Shown here piece after piece: positions 37,138 through 48,286 of a stretch of DNA of 64,000 nt. This DNA comes from Necropsobacter massiliensis (GTDB lineage: Bacteria > Pseudomonadota > Gammaproteobacteria > Enterobacterales > Pasteurellaceae), in the NCBI RefSeq assembly GCF_000827595.2, contig NZ_LN776189.1, positions 1-64,000 of the forward strand. Direction: 5' to 3'. Position 1 is the first letter of the stretch; the number at the start of each line of letters is the position of its first letter. The position numbers were made by a program, and so were the translations under genes. A model generated the notes under the pieces. The model had not been told where the DNA came from. It made no database searches and worked only from the letters and a program-made list of their open reading frames with translations.

Positions 37138-38313
37138 TTATGTCTGATTTCGTTCACGAAATGCTTTTGGTGTCTGGTGATAGTCTTTTTTAAATACTGA
37201 GTAGAAATACTGTAATGACGGATAGCCGCAGACTTCTGAAATTTCTTGAATAGAAATGTCCGATTGACGTAATAAATTTATCGCACGCTGCATTTTTTCT
37301 TCATGAATGACCTGATGCACGGTTTTATTCATTTCCGTTTTAAAGCGTAATTCCAGATTAGAACGGGAGGTGCGCAGATGATCAAGCACTTGCTCTACTT
37401 TAATGCCCTGACAGGCGCGGTGGCGAATATAGTGCATGGCTTGTATTACCAATGGATCGCGCAGTGAACGGTAATCTGTCGAACTGCGCTGTTCAACTTT
37501 CAGCGGTGGGATCAGAATTGGTTTGTGGCCGACCGGCTGTCCGTTTAGTATATAATGCAAGAGTTTCGCCGCCTGATAGCCGATTTGTCTGGTACCTTGT
37601 GACACGGAAGACAGCGAAACGCGGGATAAATAACGAATCAATTCTTCGTTATCAATACCTATGACGCAGCGTTGTTCCGGCACCGCGATTTTCAGATATT
37701 CGCAAACTTGCAATAAGTGGCGCGCCCGTGCATCGGTAACGGCAATAATGCCGGTATGCTCGGGCAGAGAGGCAATCCATTCCCCCAAACATGCCTGCGC
37801 CTGTAGCCAGTTTTGCGAATTGATGTGTTCGCCCAGATAAATATTTTTAGCATAGGCATATTTATCCATTAATGCGGAAAATGCGTTTTGTCGTTCAATT
37901 GACCAATGCCGCTCACAGGGCGACGGCTGCCCGTAGAATGCAAAACTGGAAATGCCTTTTTGTTTCAAGTGTAAAAAAGCCATTTCCACCAGTGCATCGT
38001 TATCGGTGGCGACATAGGGCCGCGGCGGGTAAAATGCCGGATTGCGATACGAACCGCCGACCGCGACGGTTGGAATCGCCACGGATTGTAAGCGCTCGGC
38101 TGTTTCCGGGTCATCAAAATCTGCGATAATGCCGTCAATCGATAAACTTTCAATGCTGTCTTTGTGATAAACGAAGTCATCTTCGACAAAAATATCCCAT
38201 GTGCATTGCGATGCTTGTAAATATTGCCCGACACCGGCAACAATCTGACGATCATAAACTTTGTTAGCGTTAAATAGCAGGGCGATGCGGTAGTATTTCA
38301 GATTGGTTATCAT
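37138..38313 (-). CDS. xylR: Xylose operon activator XylR
   Basis: 391-aa regulator with a LacI/PBP1-type ligand-binding half (residues about 5-270; FVEDDFVYHKDSIESLSIDG, IGIDNEELIRYLSRVSLSSV) and a C-terminal AraC HTH pair (INLLRQSDISIQEISEVCGYPSLQYF, quoted in full only for location at about 345-370). Length and domain order match E. coli XylR. It lies 3 kb from xylAB with two unrelated genes in between. Confidence 0.93.
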   Translation of the reverse strand: MITNLKYYRIALLFNANKVYDRQIVAGVGQYLQASQCTWDIFVEDDFVYHKDSIESLSIDGIIADFDDPETAERLQSVAIPTVAVGGSYRNPAFYPPRPYVATDNDALVEMAFLHLKQKGISSFAFYGQPSPCERHWSIERQNAFSALMDKYAYAKNIYLGEHINSQNWLQAQACLGEWIASLPEHTGIIAVTDARARHLLQVCEYLKIAVPEQRCVIGIDNEELIRYLSRVSLSSVSQGTRQIGYQAAKLLHYILNGQPVGHKPILIPPLKVEQRSSTDYRSLRDPLVIQAMHYIRHRACQGIKVEQVLDHLRTSRSNLELRFKTEMNKTVHQVIHEEKMQRAINLLRQSDISIQEISEVCGYPSLQYFYSVFKKDYHQTPKAFRERNQT

Positions 38314-38512
38314 AATGGCTTGTTCCTACGATGACACAAGTATATATAGCATACCTAATTTATTGAGAAAGAGTATGGTTTTGTATTAGCTATTTGATTC
38401 GAATAAAATTATTTACACACTTTGGATGGGTTTTCTAATCTTAGAATATTTTTACTTTTTATGATACAAGCTAGTAGTTAAATTAACTAATATGATTTTT
38501 TTAAGATGAAAA

Positions 38513-38546
38513 ATCACCGTTCAATCAAGATTGGACGGTGAATTTG
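38513..38546. terminator. Hairpin terminator downstream of nhaC
   Basis: Stem CACCGTTCAAT / ATTGGACGGTG (38515-38525 and 38530-38540) is flanked on the left by AAAAA (T-run for the minus strand) and on the right by a T-rich run. It probably closes the nhaC-patB unit. Confidence 0.65.
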
Positions 38547-38566
38547 CTTTTTTAGAACGGTAAAAT

Positions 38567-39976
38567 TTATTTTAATTTTGCAATACCAAATCCAGTGATT
38601 CCCCATATCATAGCAAATACAATACCACTCCAGCATAATATTGCCCAAGGTAAGTAAGATATAGTTGCTACGCCAAGCGTACCCGCCATATAAGCACCGG
38701 CAGCCGTCCAAGGAAGAATTGGTTCAATAATTGTTGCAGAGTCTTCAACGGTTCGGCTTAAGTTTTTAGGGTGTAACCCGCGTTCGATATAAGCATTTTT
38801 TAACATTTCTCCCGGGATTAGAATAGAAATTTGACCATTACAAGTAACACCAATCATAGTTAGTCCGCAAATTATTGTTGTAAAGATTAATGATACTGTC
38901 GATTTTACTAGTTTTAATAAATGATTGATGATAACGTCCAAGGCTCCGCTGAGTGATAAAATACCAGCAAAGGAGAGAGCGCAGAAGCAAATGAGTAATG
39001 TTCCCATCATTGAATTCATCCCTCCTCGATTTAAAAGGCGAGCTAGATCAGCACTGACAGGAATATTATTTGGGATCATTGATACATTAAATCCATTGAC
39101 AGCGCTATTAATAACATCATGTAATGTGAATCCTTGGATGAATAATGCATTTAATACCCCAATAAAAGCTGAGAGTAGCATAACCGGAATAGTTGGTTTT
39201 TTGGTAATTGAGCCCCATAAAATAATGATAACAGGAATAAGTAGTAAAATTATATTGAAATGATAGATTTGTTCCAGATCTGAAATCATGGTCGACACTT
39301 TTTCTGGTATTGTGGCATCATGTAAATTTCCATTCATTCCATAAATAACATAGACTATGGCAGCTAAAATAAAAGATGGTAGTGTTGTGTAAAGTAAGTG
39401 GGTAATATGCTCGTAGAGATCTACTCCAGTTGCAGCTGAAGCTATGTTAGTTGTATCTGATAAAGGAGATAATTTATCACCAAAATAAGCTCCAGCAACA
39501 ACCGCACCTGCAGTGGCAGCTAAATTGGCATTCAATCCGATAGCAACCCCCATAAAAGCAACACCAACGGTTCCGGCTGAACCCCAAGATGTCCCGGTAC
39601 AAACAGATACAATAGATGTTAAAATAAGCGCGGTAATATATAAAAACTGGGGATCGATGATCTTTAAACCATAATAAATCATCATAGGGATCGTTCCCCC
39701 TGCAATCCAAGTGCCGATTAGTAACCCTACTGTAATCAATATTAATAATGCCGGCATTGTTTTTGCAATTTTATCAGCAATTGCATTTAACATATCGTTA
39801 TAGTTGTATCCTAAATATTTGACTAAAAATCCGGCAAATATACAAGAAATTACCATTAATGGTTCTGGCGGTAAATTAAAGAATGCATAGCCTAAACCTA
39901 ATAAGAACAACATAACTAATATAGGAGATAGTGCTTGTAGTAATGTTGGAACTTTTATTTTATTGCGCATATTCAT
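38567..39976 (-). CDS. nhaC: NhaC-family Na+/H+ antiporter or solute antiporter
   Basis: 469-aa membrane protein with 11-12 hydrophobic segments. Signatures: TGTSWGSAGTVGVAFMG, AGAYFGDKLSPLSDTTNIA and MIGVTCNGQISILIPGEML. These are typical of NhaC/MleN antiporters, which exchange protons, Na+ or organic anions. It overlaps the upstream patB-like gene by 17 bp. The close coupling to a beta-lyase suggests the transporter may move an amino acid or thio-compound rather than act purely in sodium homeostasis (inference). Confidence 0.85.
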   Translation of the reverse strand: MNMRNKIKVPTLLQALSPILVMLFLLGLGYAFFNLPPEPLMVISCIFAGFLVKYLGYNYNDMLNAIADKIAKTMPALLILITVGLLIGTWIAGGTIPMMIYYGLKIIDPQFLYITALILTSIVSVCTGTSWGSAGTVGVAFMGVAIGLNANLAATAGAVVAGAYFGDKLSPLSDTTNIASAATGVDLYEHITHLLYTTLPSFILAAIVYVIYGMNGNLHDATIPEKVSTMISDLEQIYHFNIILLLIPVIIILWGSITKKPTIPVMLLSAFIGVLNALFIQGFTLHDVINSAVNGFNVSMIPNNIPVSADLARLLNRGGMNSMMGTLLICFCALSFAGILSLSGALDVIINHLLKLVKSTVSLIFTTIICGLTMIGVTCNGQISILIPGEMLKNAYIERGLHPKNLSRTVEDSATIIEPILPWTAAGAYMAGTLGVATISYLPWAILCWSGIVFAMIWGITGFGIAKLK

Positions 39977-41159
39977 AATTAATTTCCTCTTGTATTAATA
40001 AAGTTAGTCCATTTTTGATTTTATCTAGACATTCTTCTAATAAGGATCTTGGCATTGCAATGTTCATTCTGAAAAACGGCAAATCTTTTACACCAAAATT
40101 GCTCCCCCACGATACCTCTATATGAGATAGATCAATAAACCAATGTTTCAATTTTTCTTCATTAATATGTAACTTACTGTAATTAATCCAAACGAGATAA
40201 GTACCTTCACTATTTGCTATTTCTAATTGGGGAATATTCTGATTAAAAAATTCTCGTACAAGTATTTTATTTTGATAAATATAATGTTTTAACGATTCTA
40301 GCCATTCATCACAATATTGATAGGCAATATTAATCGCCGGGATAGAAAAGAAATTTGGATTATGCATGCCTAATGCTTGCATGCATTTCTGAAATTTTGT
40401 TCTAACATTATTGTTATAAATAATTAGATTAGATATTTCTAGACCTGGAATGTTAAATGTTTTTGCTGGAGACGTACAAATAATTGAATTGTTTTCAATA
40501 TATTTACTTAAAGTGGAAATAATAATATGTTTATTATCTGAAAAATCAAAATCAGCATGAACATCATCTGATAGAATAAATACGCGATATTTTTCAGCTA
40601 ACTGGGATATTTTTTGTAATTCGTTATATGACCAGACTATTCCTGTAGGATTGTGGGGGGAAATTAAAATAAAGGCTTTCGATATCTTAAAACATTTTTC
40701 TAGTTTATGAAAATCAATAGAATAATTTCCCTTATGATAAACTAATTCACATTTCTCAGCATATCTTTCATTTAATGTAATTGCATCTATGATAGGACTA
40801 TATGAAGGTGTAAGGATACATATTCTGTCATTTTTTGATGTGAATTCTTTAATATAAATAGATATGGCTTGGATTATTCTGGGGCAGAAAAGAATACTAT
40901 CATTAGTGGTTTTATAATTATAATGGCGGAATATATATTTTCTGACAATATCATAGTAATTATCCGGTAATATGGTGTAACCATAGATACCTACATTGTT
41001 TTGTCTGGATAAATATTCGATCATCTTTCGGGGGGCAGAAAGATCCATATCAGCTACAGACATTGGAATTATATCCTCACCGTATTTATGGGTCATTTCC
41101 CATTTGGCACTGCTACTTTTTGATCTGTCGATAAAAATATCAAATTGATTTTCTGTCAT
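39960..41159 (-). CDS. PatB/MalY-type aminotransferase (C-S beta-lyase)
   Basis: 399-aa PLP fold-type I enzyme of the MalY/PatB family. Features: IIPMSVADMDLSAPRKMIEY at the N-terminus, LISPHNPTGIVWS, VFILSDDVHADFDF and the PLP-lysine region CTSPAKTFNIPGLEISNLII (in part; Lys in SPAKTFN). Such enzymes cleave cystathionine or cysteine conjugates to pyruvate, ammonia and a thiol. The coding sequence is notably AT-rich compared with xylR and xylA on either side, consistent with acquisition. Confidence 0.85.
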   Translation of the reverse strand: MTENQFDIFIDRSKSSSAKWEMTHKYGEDIIPMSVADMDLSAPRKMIEYLSRQNNVGIYGYTILPDNYYDIVRKYIFRHYNYKTTNDSILFCPRIIQAISIYIKEFTSKNDRICILTPSYSPIIDAITLNERYAEKCELVYHKGNYSIDFHKLEKCFKISKAFILISPHNPTGIVWSYNELQKISQLAEKYRVFILSDDVHADFDFSDNKHIIISTLSKYIENNSIICTSPAKTFNIPGLEISNLIIYNNNVRTKFQKCMQALGMHNPNFFSIPAINIAYQYCDEWLESLKHYIYQNKILVREFFNQNIPQLEIANSEGTYLVWINYSKLHINEEKLKHWFIDLSHIEVSWGSNFGVKDLPFFRMNIAMPRSLLEECLDKIKNGLTLLIQEEINYEYAQ

Positions 41160-41254
41160 AATAGCCTCCGGGATTAGGTTTATACAAACTTTAAATCGTG
41201 AGAAAAATTATTAAAATTGTTAAATCTGGTATTTCTATTACGTTTTTTAACTTT

Positions 41255-41270
41255 TGTGACCCAGCCCACA
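41255..41270 (+). promoter_or_regulatory. CRP site upstream of xylA
   Basis: TGTGA-CCCAGC-CCACA matches the CRP consensus at 9 of 10 positions and lies 103 bp before the xylA ATG. It suits cAMP-CRP plus XylR activation. A XylR operator is expected nearby, but I could not identify one with confidence. Confidence 0.65.
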
Positions 41271-41372
41271 ATAAACAATAATCTTAATCGGTAAATCAAA
41301 TAACGTAATTGATTGCATTAATAATTTCATCGATTATGCTCTCGAAACGGTTGGAATTAAGGAGAAATTATC

Positions 41373-42689
41373 ATGGCTTATTTTGACAAAATTGAAAAAG
41401 TGGCTTTTGAGGGCGTGCAATCCACCAATCCTTTTGCGTTTAAACATTACGACGCGGAAGAGGTGGTTTTCGGCAAAACCATGGCGGAGCATTTGCGCTT
41501 GGCGGTGTGTTATTGGCATACTTTTTGCTGGAGCGGCAATGATATGTTTGGTACAGGTTCACTGGACAGAAGCTGGCAGAAAAGCACAAATCCGTTGGAG
41601 GCGGCAAAGCAAAAAGCCGATATCGCTTTTGAATTTCTCAGCAAATTAGGTGTGCCTTATTATTGTTTTCATGATGTGGATGTGGCGCCTGAGGGCAATT
41701 CTTTTCAAGAATATCAATATAATTTGCAAACTATCGTGGATATTTTGGCGCAAAAACAAGCAGAAACCGGCGTAAAATTGTTGTGGGGAACGGCGAATTG
41801 TTTTACCCATCCGCGTTATATGTCGGGGGCGGCGACGAATCCTAATCCTGAAGTGTTTGCGTGGGCGGCGGCGCAAGTGTTTAGCGCCATGAATGCTACC
41901 AAACGGCTCGGCGGCGAAAACTATGTGCTGTGGGGCGGGCGTGAGGGCTATGAAACGCTTTTGAATACGGATTTAAAACGTGAACGCAATCAAATCGGGC
42001 GATTTATGCAAATGGTGGTGGAACATAAGCATAAAATCGGCTTTCAAGGTACGCTTCTTATTGAACCGAAACCGCAAGAGCCAACCAAACATCAATATGA
42101 TTATGATGTGGCGACGGTGTACGGCTTCTTAAAACAATTTGGCTTGGAAAAAGACATTAAAGTCAATATTGAAGCCAATCACGCCACCCTTGCAGGGCAT
42201 ACCTTCCAGCATGAAATCGCCACCGCCTGCGCCTTGGATATTTTCGGCTCCATTGATGCCAACCGTGGCGATGCACAACTCGGCTGGGATACGGATCAAT
42301 TCCCAAATAGCGTGGAAGAAAATACCTTAATTCTGTATGAAATTTTAAAACACGGCGGTTTTACCACCGGCGGCTTTAATTTCGATGCCAAAATCCGCCG
42401 TCAAAGCACTGATCCTTACGATTTATTCCACGCCCATATCGGCGCGATTGATGTGCTGGCGTTGTCCTTAAAGCGGGCAGCGAAAATGCTACAAGACAAG
42501 GTGTTGCAAGACATCGTAGAAAAACGCTACGCAGGCTGGGAAACCGAACTTGGCAAACAAATTTTAAACGGCGAGTCTTCTCTTGAAAAACTGGCGCAAA
42601 TCGTGCAAGCTCAAAACTTATCTCCGACATTAGTTTCAGGGCAGCAAGAATATTTGGAAAATTTGGTGAATCGGTATATGTACGGTTAA
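41373..42689 (+). CDS. xylA: Xylose isomerase
   Basis: Converts D-xylose to D-xylulose. 438 aa, the long class II type. Landmarks: [23 protein letters not shown] (catalytic His-Asp), [35 protein letters not shown] (metal Glu) and [19 protein letters not shown]. It starts a two-gene operon with xylB, separated by a repeat element. Confidence 0.97.
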   Translation: MAYFDKIEKVAFEGVQSTNPFAFKHYDAEEVVFGKTMAEHLRLAVCYWHTFCWSGNDMFGTGSLDRSWQKSTNPLEAAKQKADIAFEFLSKLGVPYYCFHDVDVAPEGNSFQEYQYNLQTIVDILAQKQAETGVKLLWGTANCFTHPRYMSGAATNPNPEVFAWAAAQVFSAMNATKRLGGENYVLWGGREGYETLLNTDLKRERNQIGRFMQMVVEHKHKIGFQGTLLIEPKPQEPTKHQYDYDVATVYGFLKQFGLEKDIKVNIEANHATLAGHTFQHEIATACALDIFGSIDANRGDAQLGWDTDQFPNSVEENTLILYEILKHGGFTTGGFNFDAKIRRQSTDPYDLFHAHIGAIDVLALSLKRAAKMLQDKVLQDIVEKRYAGWETELGKQILNGESSLEKLAQIVQAQNLSPTLVSGQQEYLENLVNRYMYG

Positions 42690-42720
42690 AGTGCGGTCAC
42701 AATATTACGCAATATTTGCT

Positions 42721-42791
42721 GTAGGGACAGGCTTTATGCCTGTCCGAAAAATATTCATCGATGAACGGACAGGGATAAACCCTGTCTCTAC
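42721..42791. repeat. Double-hairpin palindromic repeat, copy 1
   Basis: A 71-bp element in the xylA-xylB spacer. The ends GTAGGGACAG and CTGTCTCTAC are inverted. Inside are two hairpins, GGACAGGC-TTTAT-GCCTGTCC and GGACAGGG-ATAAA-CCCTGTC, plus a small TTCATCGATGAA palindrome. A second copy lies at 54969-55040. It is a MITE-like or REP-like dispersed repeat. Confidence 0.85.
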
Positions 42792-42833
42792 GGAGAGATG
42801 TTAGCACAGCGAAATCCATAAAAAGGAGGAAAT

Positions 42834-44279
42834 ATGTATATTGGTATCGATCTCGGCACTTCAGGTGTCAAAGTGGTTTTATTAAACGAGGAGCAAAAAA
42901 TTGTTGCCACCACGCAGCAGCCTCTTTCAATTTCTCGCCCTAAACCCCTTTGGTCGGAGCAACATCCGTTAGATTGGTGGCAGGCGGTAGATTGCGCCAT
43001 GTTACAACTTTCTGAGCAACAAGAGTTATCCGCGGTCAAAGCTATTGGGCTGACAGGGCAAATGCACGGCGCCACCTTGTTGGATAAGCAAGATCAAGTG
43101 CTTTCTCCAGCAATTTTATGGAATGACGGGCGCAGCGCACAGGAATGTGCGGAGCTGGAAAATCTTGTACCAAATTCGCGTGCAATCACCGGCAATTTGA
43201 TGATGCCCGGGTTTACCGCGCCAAAATTAAAATGGGTGCAAAAAAACGCGCCTGAAATTTTTGCAAAAATCGCCAAAGTATTGTTACCAAAGGATTATTT
43301 GCGTTTGCACATGACCGGCGAATATGCCTCGGATATGTCGGATGCGTCGGGTACCATGTGGCTAGATGTGGGGGCTCGAGCTTGGAACGATGCCTTGCTG
43401 AACGCGTGCGGATTGGCGCAATCTCATCTGCCTAAGCTTTTTGAGGGCAATCAGATTACAGGCTTTTTGCGCAAATCCTTGGCGCAGAAATGGGGGGTAG
43501 GCGAAGTGCCCGTTGTGGCTGGCGGTGGCGATAATGCCGCGGGCGCAATTGGGATTGGGTTGTATCAAGCCGGGCAAGCGATGCTCTCTCTCGGCACTTC
43601 AGGCGTATATTTTGTGGTAACCGATAAGTTTCTCGCCAATCCGCAAAAAGCGGTGCACAGTTTTTGCCACGCCTTGCCTAAGCGCTGGCATTTAATGTCG
43701 GTGATATTAAGCGCGGCTTCCGCTGTAGATTGGGCGCAGCAATCTTTGGGCTTTGTGGATATTGCAACGCTTTTTGCGCAAGTGGAAAAAAGTGCGGTTA
43801 AATCTGAAGCGATTTTTTTGCCGTATTTATCCGGTGAACGAACACCGCACAATGATCCCTATGCCAAAGGCGTATTTTGGGGCTTAACCCATAACGATAA
43901 CTCGGCGACGCTGGCAAAAGCCGTTGTTGAGGGCGTTAGTTTCGCTTTAGCCGAAGGTATTGATGTCTTGCATGAAACCGGCGTACAGGCTGAGAATATC
44001 GCCTTAATCGGCGGCGGGGCAAAAAGCGCTTATTGGCGTCAGTTATTGGCGGATATTAGTGGACGCACGTTGGAATACCGCACCGGCGGTGATGTGGGAC
44101 CGGCATTGGGCGCGGCAAAACTGGCACAAATTGCATTGCACCCGCAACAGGATATTGCTACATTTTGTCAGCCCTTGCCGCAGGAAGCCGTTTACCAACC
44201 CAATTCGCAACGCCATGAGTTCTACCGGCAAAAACGCACGGCATTCACTGAGTTATATCGGCGCTTGAAAGGATGTTAA
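42834..44279 (+). CDS. xylB: Xylulokinase
   Basis: Phosphorylates D-xylulose. 481-aa FGGY kinase with YIGIDLGTSGVKVVLL, LTGQMHGATLLD, GGGDNAAGAIGIG, LSLGTSGVYFV and GGGAKSAYWRQLLADISG. AAAGGAGGAAAT gives a near-perfect ribosome site. It contains one Hin-type USS (near 43789). Confidence 0.96.
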   Translation: MYIGIDLGTSGVKVVLLNEEQKIVATTQQPLSISRPKPLWSEQHPLDWWQAVDCAMLQLSEQQELSAVKAIGLTGQMHGATLLDKQDQVLSPAILWNDGRSAQECAELENLVPNSRAITGNLMMPGFTAPKLKWVQKNAPEIFAKIAKVLLPKDYLRLHMTGEYASDMSDASGTMWLDVGARAWNDALLNACGLAQSHLPKLFEGNQITGFLRKSLAQKWGVGEVPVVAGGGDNAAGAIGIGLYQAGQAMLSLGTSGVYFVVTDKFLANPQKAVHSFCHALPKRWHLMSVILSAASAVDWAQQSLGFVDIATLFAQVEKSAVKSEAIFLPYLSGERTPHNDPYAKGVFWGLTHNDNSATLAKAVVEGVSFALAEGIDVLHETGVQAENIALIGGGAKSAYWRQLLADISGRTLEYRTGGDVGPALGAAKLAQIALHPQQDIATFCQPLPQEAVYQPNSQRHEFYRQKRTAFTELYRRLKGC

Positions 44280-44426
44280 CCGCTTAAATATGCGACAAAC
44301 AGAGTCGGCGCCTTAAGAAGTTGGGGAGGAACCGACTTTTAGGTATCGCATGAATGATAACTGTTTTTACATTCTAAGTTTTATGCTGGATACCAATGTA
44401 ACTTGCTAAATGATATTCGGCAATTT

Positions 44427-45437
44427 TCACCTTCCTGTGGACCAGGCTCCTCGCCGTCCTTTCTGTATGCGCAATTCTTGTTTACCGATTAAAATATTGT
44501 AATCAATAACCTCGCCCAGATAGGAACGTTGCTTTACCACACCGGGTATACCGCCCGAATGGACGAAATTTATTTCTGACGGACGAGTTGCCAAAATAGC
44601 TTTACCTTGTTGAATTAAGTTTACAGGTGGCATCGGTTGAATGTTGAATACTTCCGTAAGACCTTCAAATGCAACTCCCTGTGAACCTAAAATAGCATTG
44701 AGCTGATTTGATAATCCAATAAAATTGAAAACGAATTTATTGGTTGGATTATTATATACGTTTAGCGGGCAGTCTATTTGTTCAATCATACCTTTTTTCA
44801 TGACCATTATCCTATCAGATAAAGCCATTGCTTCAAATTGATCGTGGGTAACGTAAATAATGGAAAAACTGAATTTTTGTTGTAGCGCCTAGATCTCAAA
44901 TCGCATTTCTTCACGTAAATGAGGAGCCAAACTGGATAAGGGCTCATCTAGCAACATTACATCTGGATTTAGTGCCAATGCACGAGCAAGAGCTACGCGT
45001 TGCTTTCCTCCGCCAGACAGATCATCAGGACTTTTTTGCGCAACATTGTGTAGGTTAGTGTGTTTTAACGCATCATTAGTTCGTTTTTCAATTTCGCTTT
45101 TAGACAGTTTTTTTAACGCTAAAGGAAACACGACGTTATCATAGACTGTCATGCGTGGCCAAACTGCAAAAGCCTGAAAAACCATGCCAAAATTACGTTT
45201 TTCCGGAGGCAGGTAGAAATTTGATGCTTTGGAAGATAATAATTTATTGCCGACACTAATTTCGCCTGAATCTAAATCTTCAAAACTGGCGAGCATACGT
45301 AGAATTGTTGTTTTACCGCAACCTGATGGTCCAAGCATAGAAAAACATTCACCTTTTTCTATGAAAAGGTTTAAATCGGAAATTGCGATCTCCTCACCGA
45401 ATTTTTTCATTACATGATGAAATTGAATGTAACTCAT
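44427..45437 (-). pseudogene. ABC transporter ATPase broken by an in-frame TAG
   Basis: An FbpC/PotA-type ATPase gene of about 336 codons. The first part (from 45437) has the P-loop LGPSGCGKTTILRML, DLSGGGKQRVALARALALNP (note GGGK for the usual GGQQ) and Walker B VMLLDEPLSSLAPHLREEMR. A TAG at 44889-44891 interrupts; the same frame continues with IIYVTHDQFEAMALSDRI and a C-terminal regulatory domain to 44427. A Lys or Gln codon changed to TAG is the simplest explanation. It belongs to a decaying transport operon (44.4-48.5 kb). Confidence 0.85.
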
Positions 45438-45460
45438 AATATTTTCTCCTTAAAACCCGA

Positions 45461-47158
45461 CTATTTTTGTGTTTTCTTTTCGGCGTAGCGTTTAATGATA
45501 GTTTGACCAAAAACGATAATAATTAATGCGATACCTGCCAGTGCTGCGGAATATACGGTCTCGCCGTCTTCGTTGAGAGTATAAATTGCGACCCCAATAG
45601 CACGTGTTGACGGGCCGTAGAGCATAACGGATACAGTTAATTCTCGTAATGCAGGTAGAAAAATAAGAAAAAACGCAGCAATCATTCCTGGTCTTACCAA
45701 TGGAATAACGATATCTTTTAGTGATTGCCACATACTTGCACCGCAAGCGCGGGAAGCTTCAACTAATGAATCGTGTACTTGCTCCAAGACCGCTGAGTTA
45801 GCTTTAAGTGAGAAAACCATATAACGTGCAATATAAGCAATGAGGATAATCCACACTGTATTGTAAAGGTTGATGCCGAATTTTCCGCTCCAGGCGAGAA
45901 TTACTCCTAAAGCGATAACTGAACTCGGTACGGAGAATGGAAGCATACCCAGGAATTCCAAAATACCTTTGCCTTTTACGCGCATTTTCACAATAACGTA
46001 TGAAATCATTACTCCAGCAAACATGGTAATTACTGCAGCCGCTAAACCTAAAAGTACGCTATTGCGAATGGCGTCTTTAGTGAGCTGCCAATTAAACAGA
46101 ATAAATTTGTAATTTTCGATTGTCAGATTTTCCCAAGCAATTGGCAATCCGTAGGTTTTTAATCCTCCGACGATAAAAATTGTTGCCGTAGGCAACACAA
46201 TCGTAAATGCGATGTAGCATAAACAGAGTACTAATAAAGGCATACGTAATCCGCGTAATTTGACTTTTACCGGACGGAAGCTTTTGCCAGCAATAATCTG
46301 AAAACGACCTTTATTTAAAACGCGGTTTTGTAGCCAGATAATTACAGCGGCGGTGGCTACTAATACGGTAGCCAGCACTGTTCCGGTTCGAATCGCCTCG
46401 AAACTTCCCGCACTTTGGTGAATACGTTCGTAAATTAAGGTAGGAATATTAAAAATACCGTTCTCGACACCTAATACTGCGACTGTTCCGAAATGCGCCA
46501 TTGAATAAAGCATAATTAACAATGCACTAGATACAATACTCGGCATGACCTGGGGAATAGTGATTTTGCGTGTGATCGTAAACAAGTTAGCACCGGAAAT
46601 ACGCGCTGATTCTTCTAAAGTCGGATCCATTCACTCTAAGGCACCACAAACCTGAATAAATACGAACGGAAAGAGATACATAGTTTCCACCGCCATAATG
46701 CCAGCATAACTATAAATATTGAATATGGGTTCTTCCAGACCAAAGGTATCCATAAAGAAACGGTTAATATAACCAGCCCGGGGTGAAAGCAACATTTTCC
46801 AGATTAATGCGCCGATAAAAGATGATAGCATAAAAGGTACCAGGAACATGACTTTCATAAACCCCTTGTAAGGTAAATCCGTACGAGTGACTAGCCAGGC
46901 AAAGAAGGTTCCTACAATGGTGCTCATTACGGTTACGCCACTGGCAATAAATAATGAGTTAAGTAAAGCTTCGTAAGTTTCCTGTTGTTTGAGGATTTTT
47001 ACGACATCGGTGATATTAAACTGACCGTCAACCCAAAATGAGTTAATAAAAATTAACAATACAGGTACAGCGACAACAATAACTAAAATGCCGATAGATA
47101 AGGCTAGAATACTGTTTGCTACATTAAACGGGCTTTTTTTATTAATAGCAGCTAGCAT
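45461..47158 (-). pseudogene. FbpB-type double permease with one in-frame TGA
   Basis: Continuous frame of 566 codons interrupted once, by TGA at 46631-46633 between QVCGALE and MDPTLEESARISGANLF. The intact family sequence would have a sense codon (likely Ser TCA) there. Both halves hold binding-protein-dependent permease domains with the EAA coupling loop (EESARISGANLFTITRKI in the first, VEASRACGASMWQSLKDIV in the second). Everything except that single base looks functional. TGA recoding is unlikely, because genes such as rplD here end in TGA. Confidence 0.85.
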
Positions 47159-47175
47159 GGTTACCCCCTTGTTTG

Positions 47176-48232
47176 TTAGATTTCAGGAAACCACAATAAT
47201 TCATGGAAATTAATACAACAATCTTCGCCTTCTTTAAACATCAGATCGTTTTGTAATGCGGTATCGGTCGGTACTTCTGTACGCAGCGTTACACCGTCGA
47301 TATCAATCATATAATCCATGACAGCCCCTAGAAAGTTTGCTCGTACGATTTTTCCACGTAAACCGTTTCCTGATTTGGTTAGAATAATATCGGATGGACG
47401 GCAACCAACTTTACCGTTTTCAGTGGGAAATTTTTGCCATTGCAATGCCTGCGAGCCTTGCCCGACAAAATGTTGTTTGTTTTCATAACGTAATGATAGA
47501 AAATTTGCCAGTCCCATGAATTTAAATACCATTTCATTTTCTGATTTCTCATAAATTTCCCAAGGTGTGCCAATTTTCTGAATCACACCATTTTTATCCA
47601 TGATTGCCAGCCGATCGGAAATGGCTAAGGCGATTTCCTGATCATGTGTCACATATAAAATCGTAATACCTAATTTTTTGTAACCATTTGATTTTAAATC
47701 GCATTTCTTCTCTAAGATTTGCATCCAGATTATTTAACGGTTCATCCGACAGCATTAACGATAGTTTAGCTACTAGTGCTGGGGCCAGTGCGACCCGTTG
47801 TTGTCCACCAGATAACTGAGATGGTAAACGGTTCTCCAGACCGCTCAGATTGACGAGTTCAACAACCGCCATAACTTGCTGATGAATAATATTTTTATCC
47901 AGCTCTTTTAATTTTAATGGATAGGCGATATTGTCGAATACACTCATATGTGGTCAAACGGCATAATCTTGAAAGACAACGCCGAGACCGCACAAATCAG
48001 GTTGTGCGTCTATACCGATAGCAGGATCCGCCACTACATGTTGATCAATGAGAATACGCCTTGAATCAGGCACCTCGAAACCAGCTAATAAACGGAGTAA
48101 TACCGTTTTTCCACAACCAGACGGACCTAATAGTGTGAAACATTCGCCGTCTTTTACTATTAACGATAAATCTTTTAGCACTTCGTGTGAACCGAAGGCT
48201 TTGTTGATATTTTCAAATGTAATTGTTGCCAT
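47176..48232 (-). pseudogene. Second ABC transporter ATPase, nonsense plus frameshift
   Basis: An FbpC-like ATPase. It starts at 48232 with the P-loop LGPSGCGKTVLLRLLAGFE. A TGA at 47954-47956 replaces the expected Trp of the VFQDYAVWPHMSV block. The frame resumes through LSGGQQRVALAPALVAKLSL and Walker B (SDEPLNNLDANLREEM). An indel in an A-run near 47690 then shifts the frame to ITILYVTHDQEIALAISDRL and the C-terminal domain ending at 47176. At least two independent lesions are present. Confidence 0.85.
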
Positions 48233-48286
48233 AGTGCACGTCCATTATAAGGCTAGTTGCGACCCTGAAGTATCTGGGTAAATTTT

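Noticed and set aside
46631-47956. Two in-frame TGA codons in the ABC operon as possible TGA recoding (selenocysteine or Trp)
   Set aside because: One replaces a conserved Trp and one a probable Ser. rplD and other healthy genes end in TGA, and neighbouring genes carry TAG and frameshift lesions. Decay explains it better.
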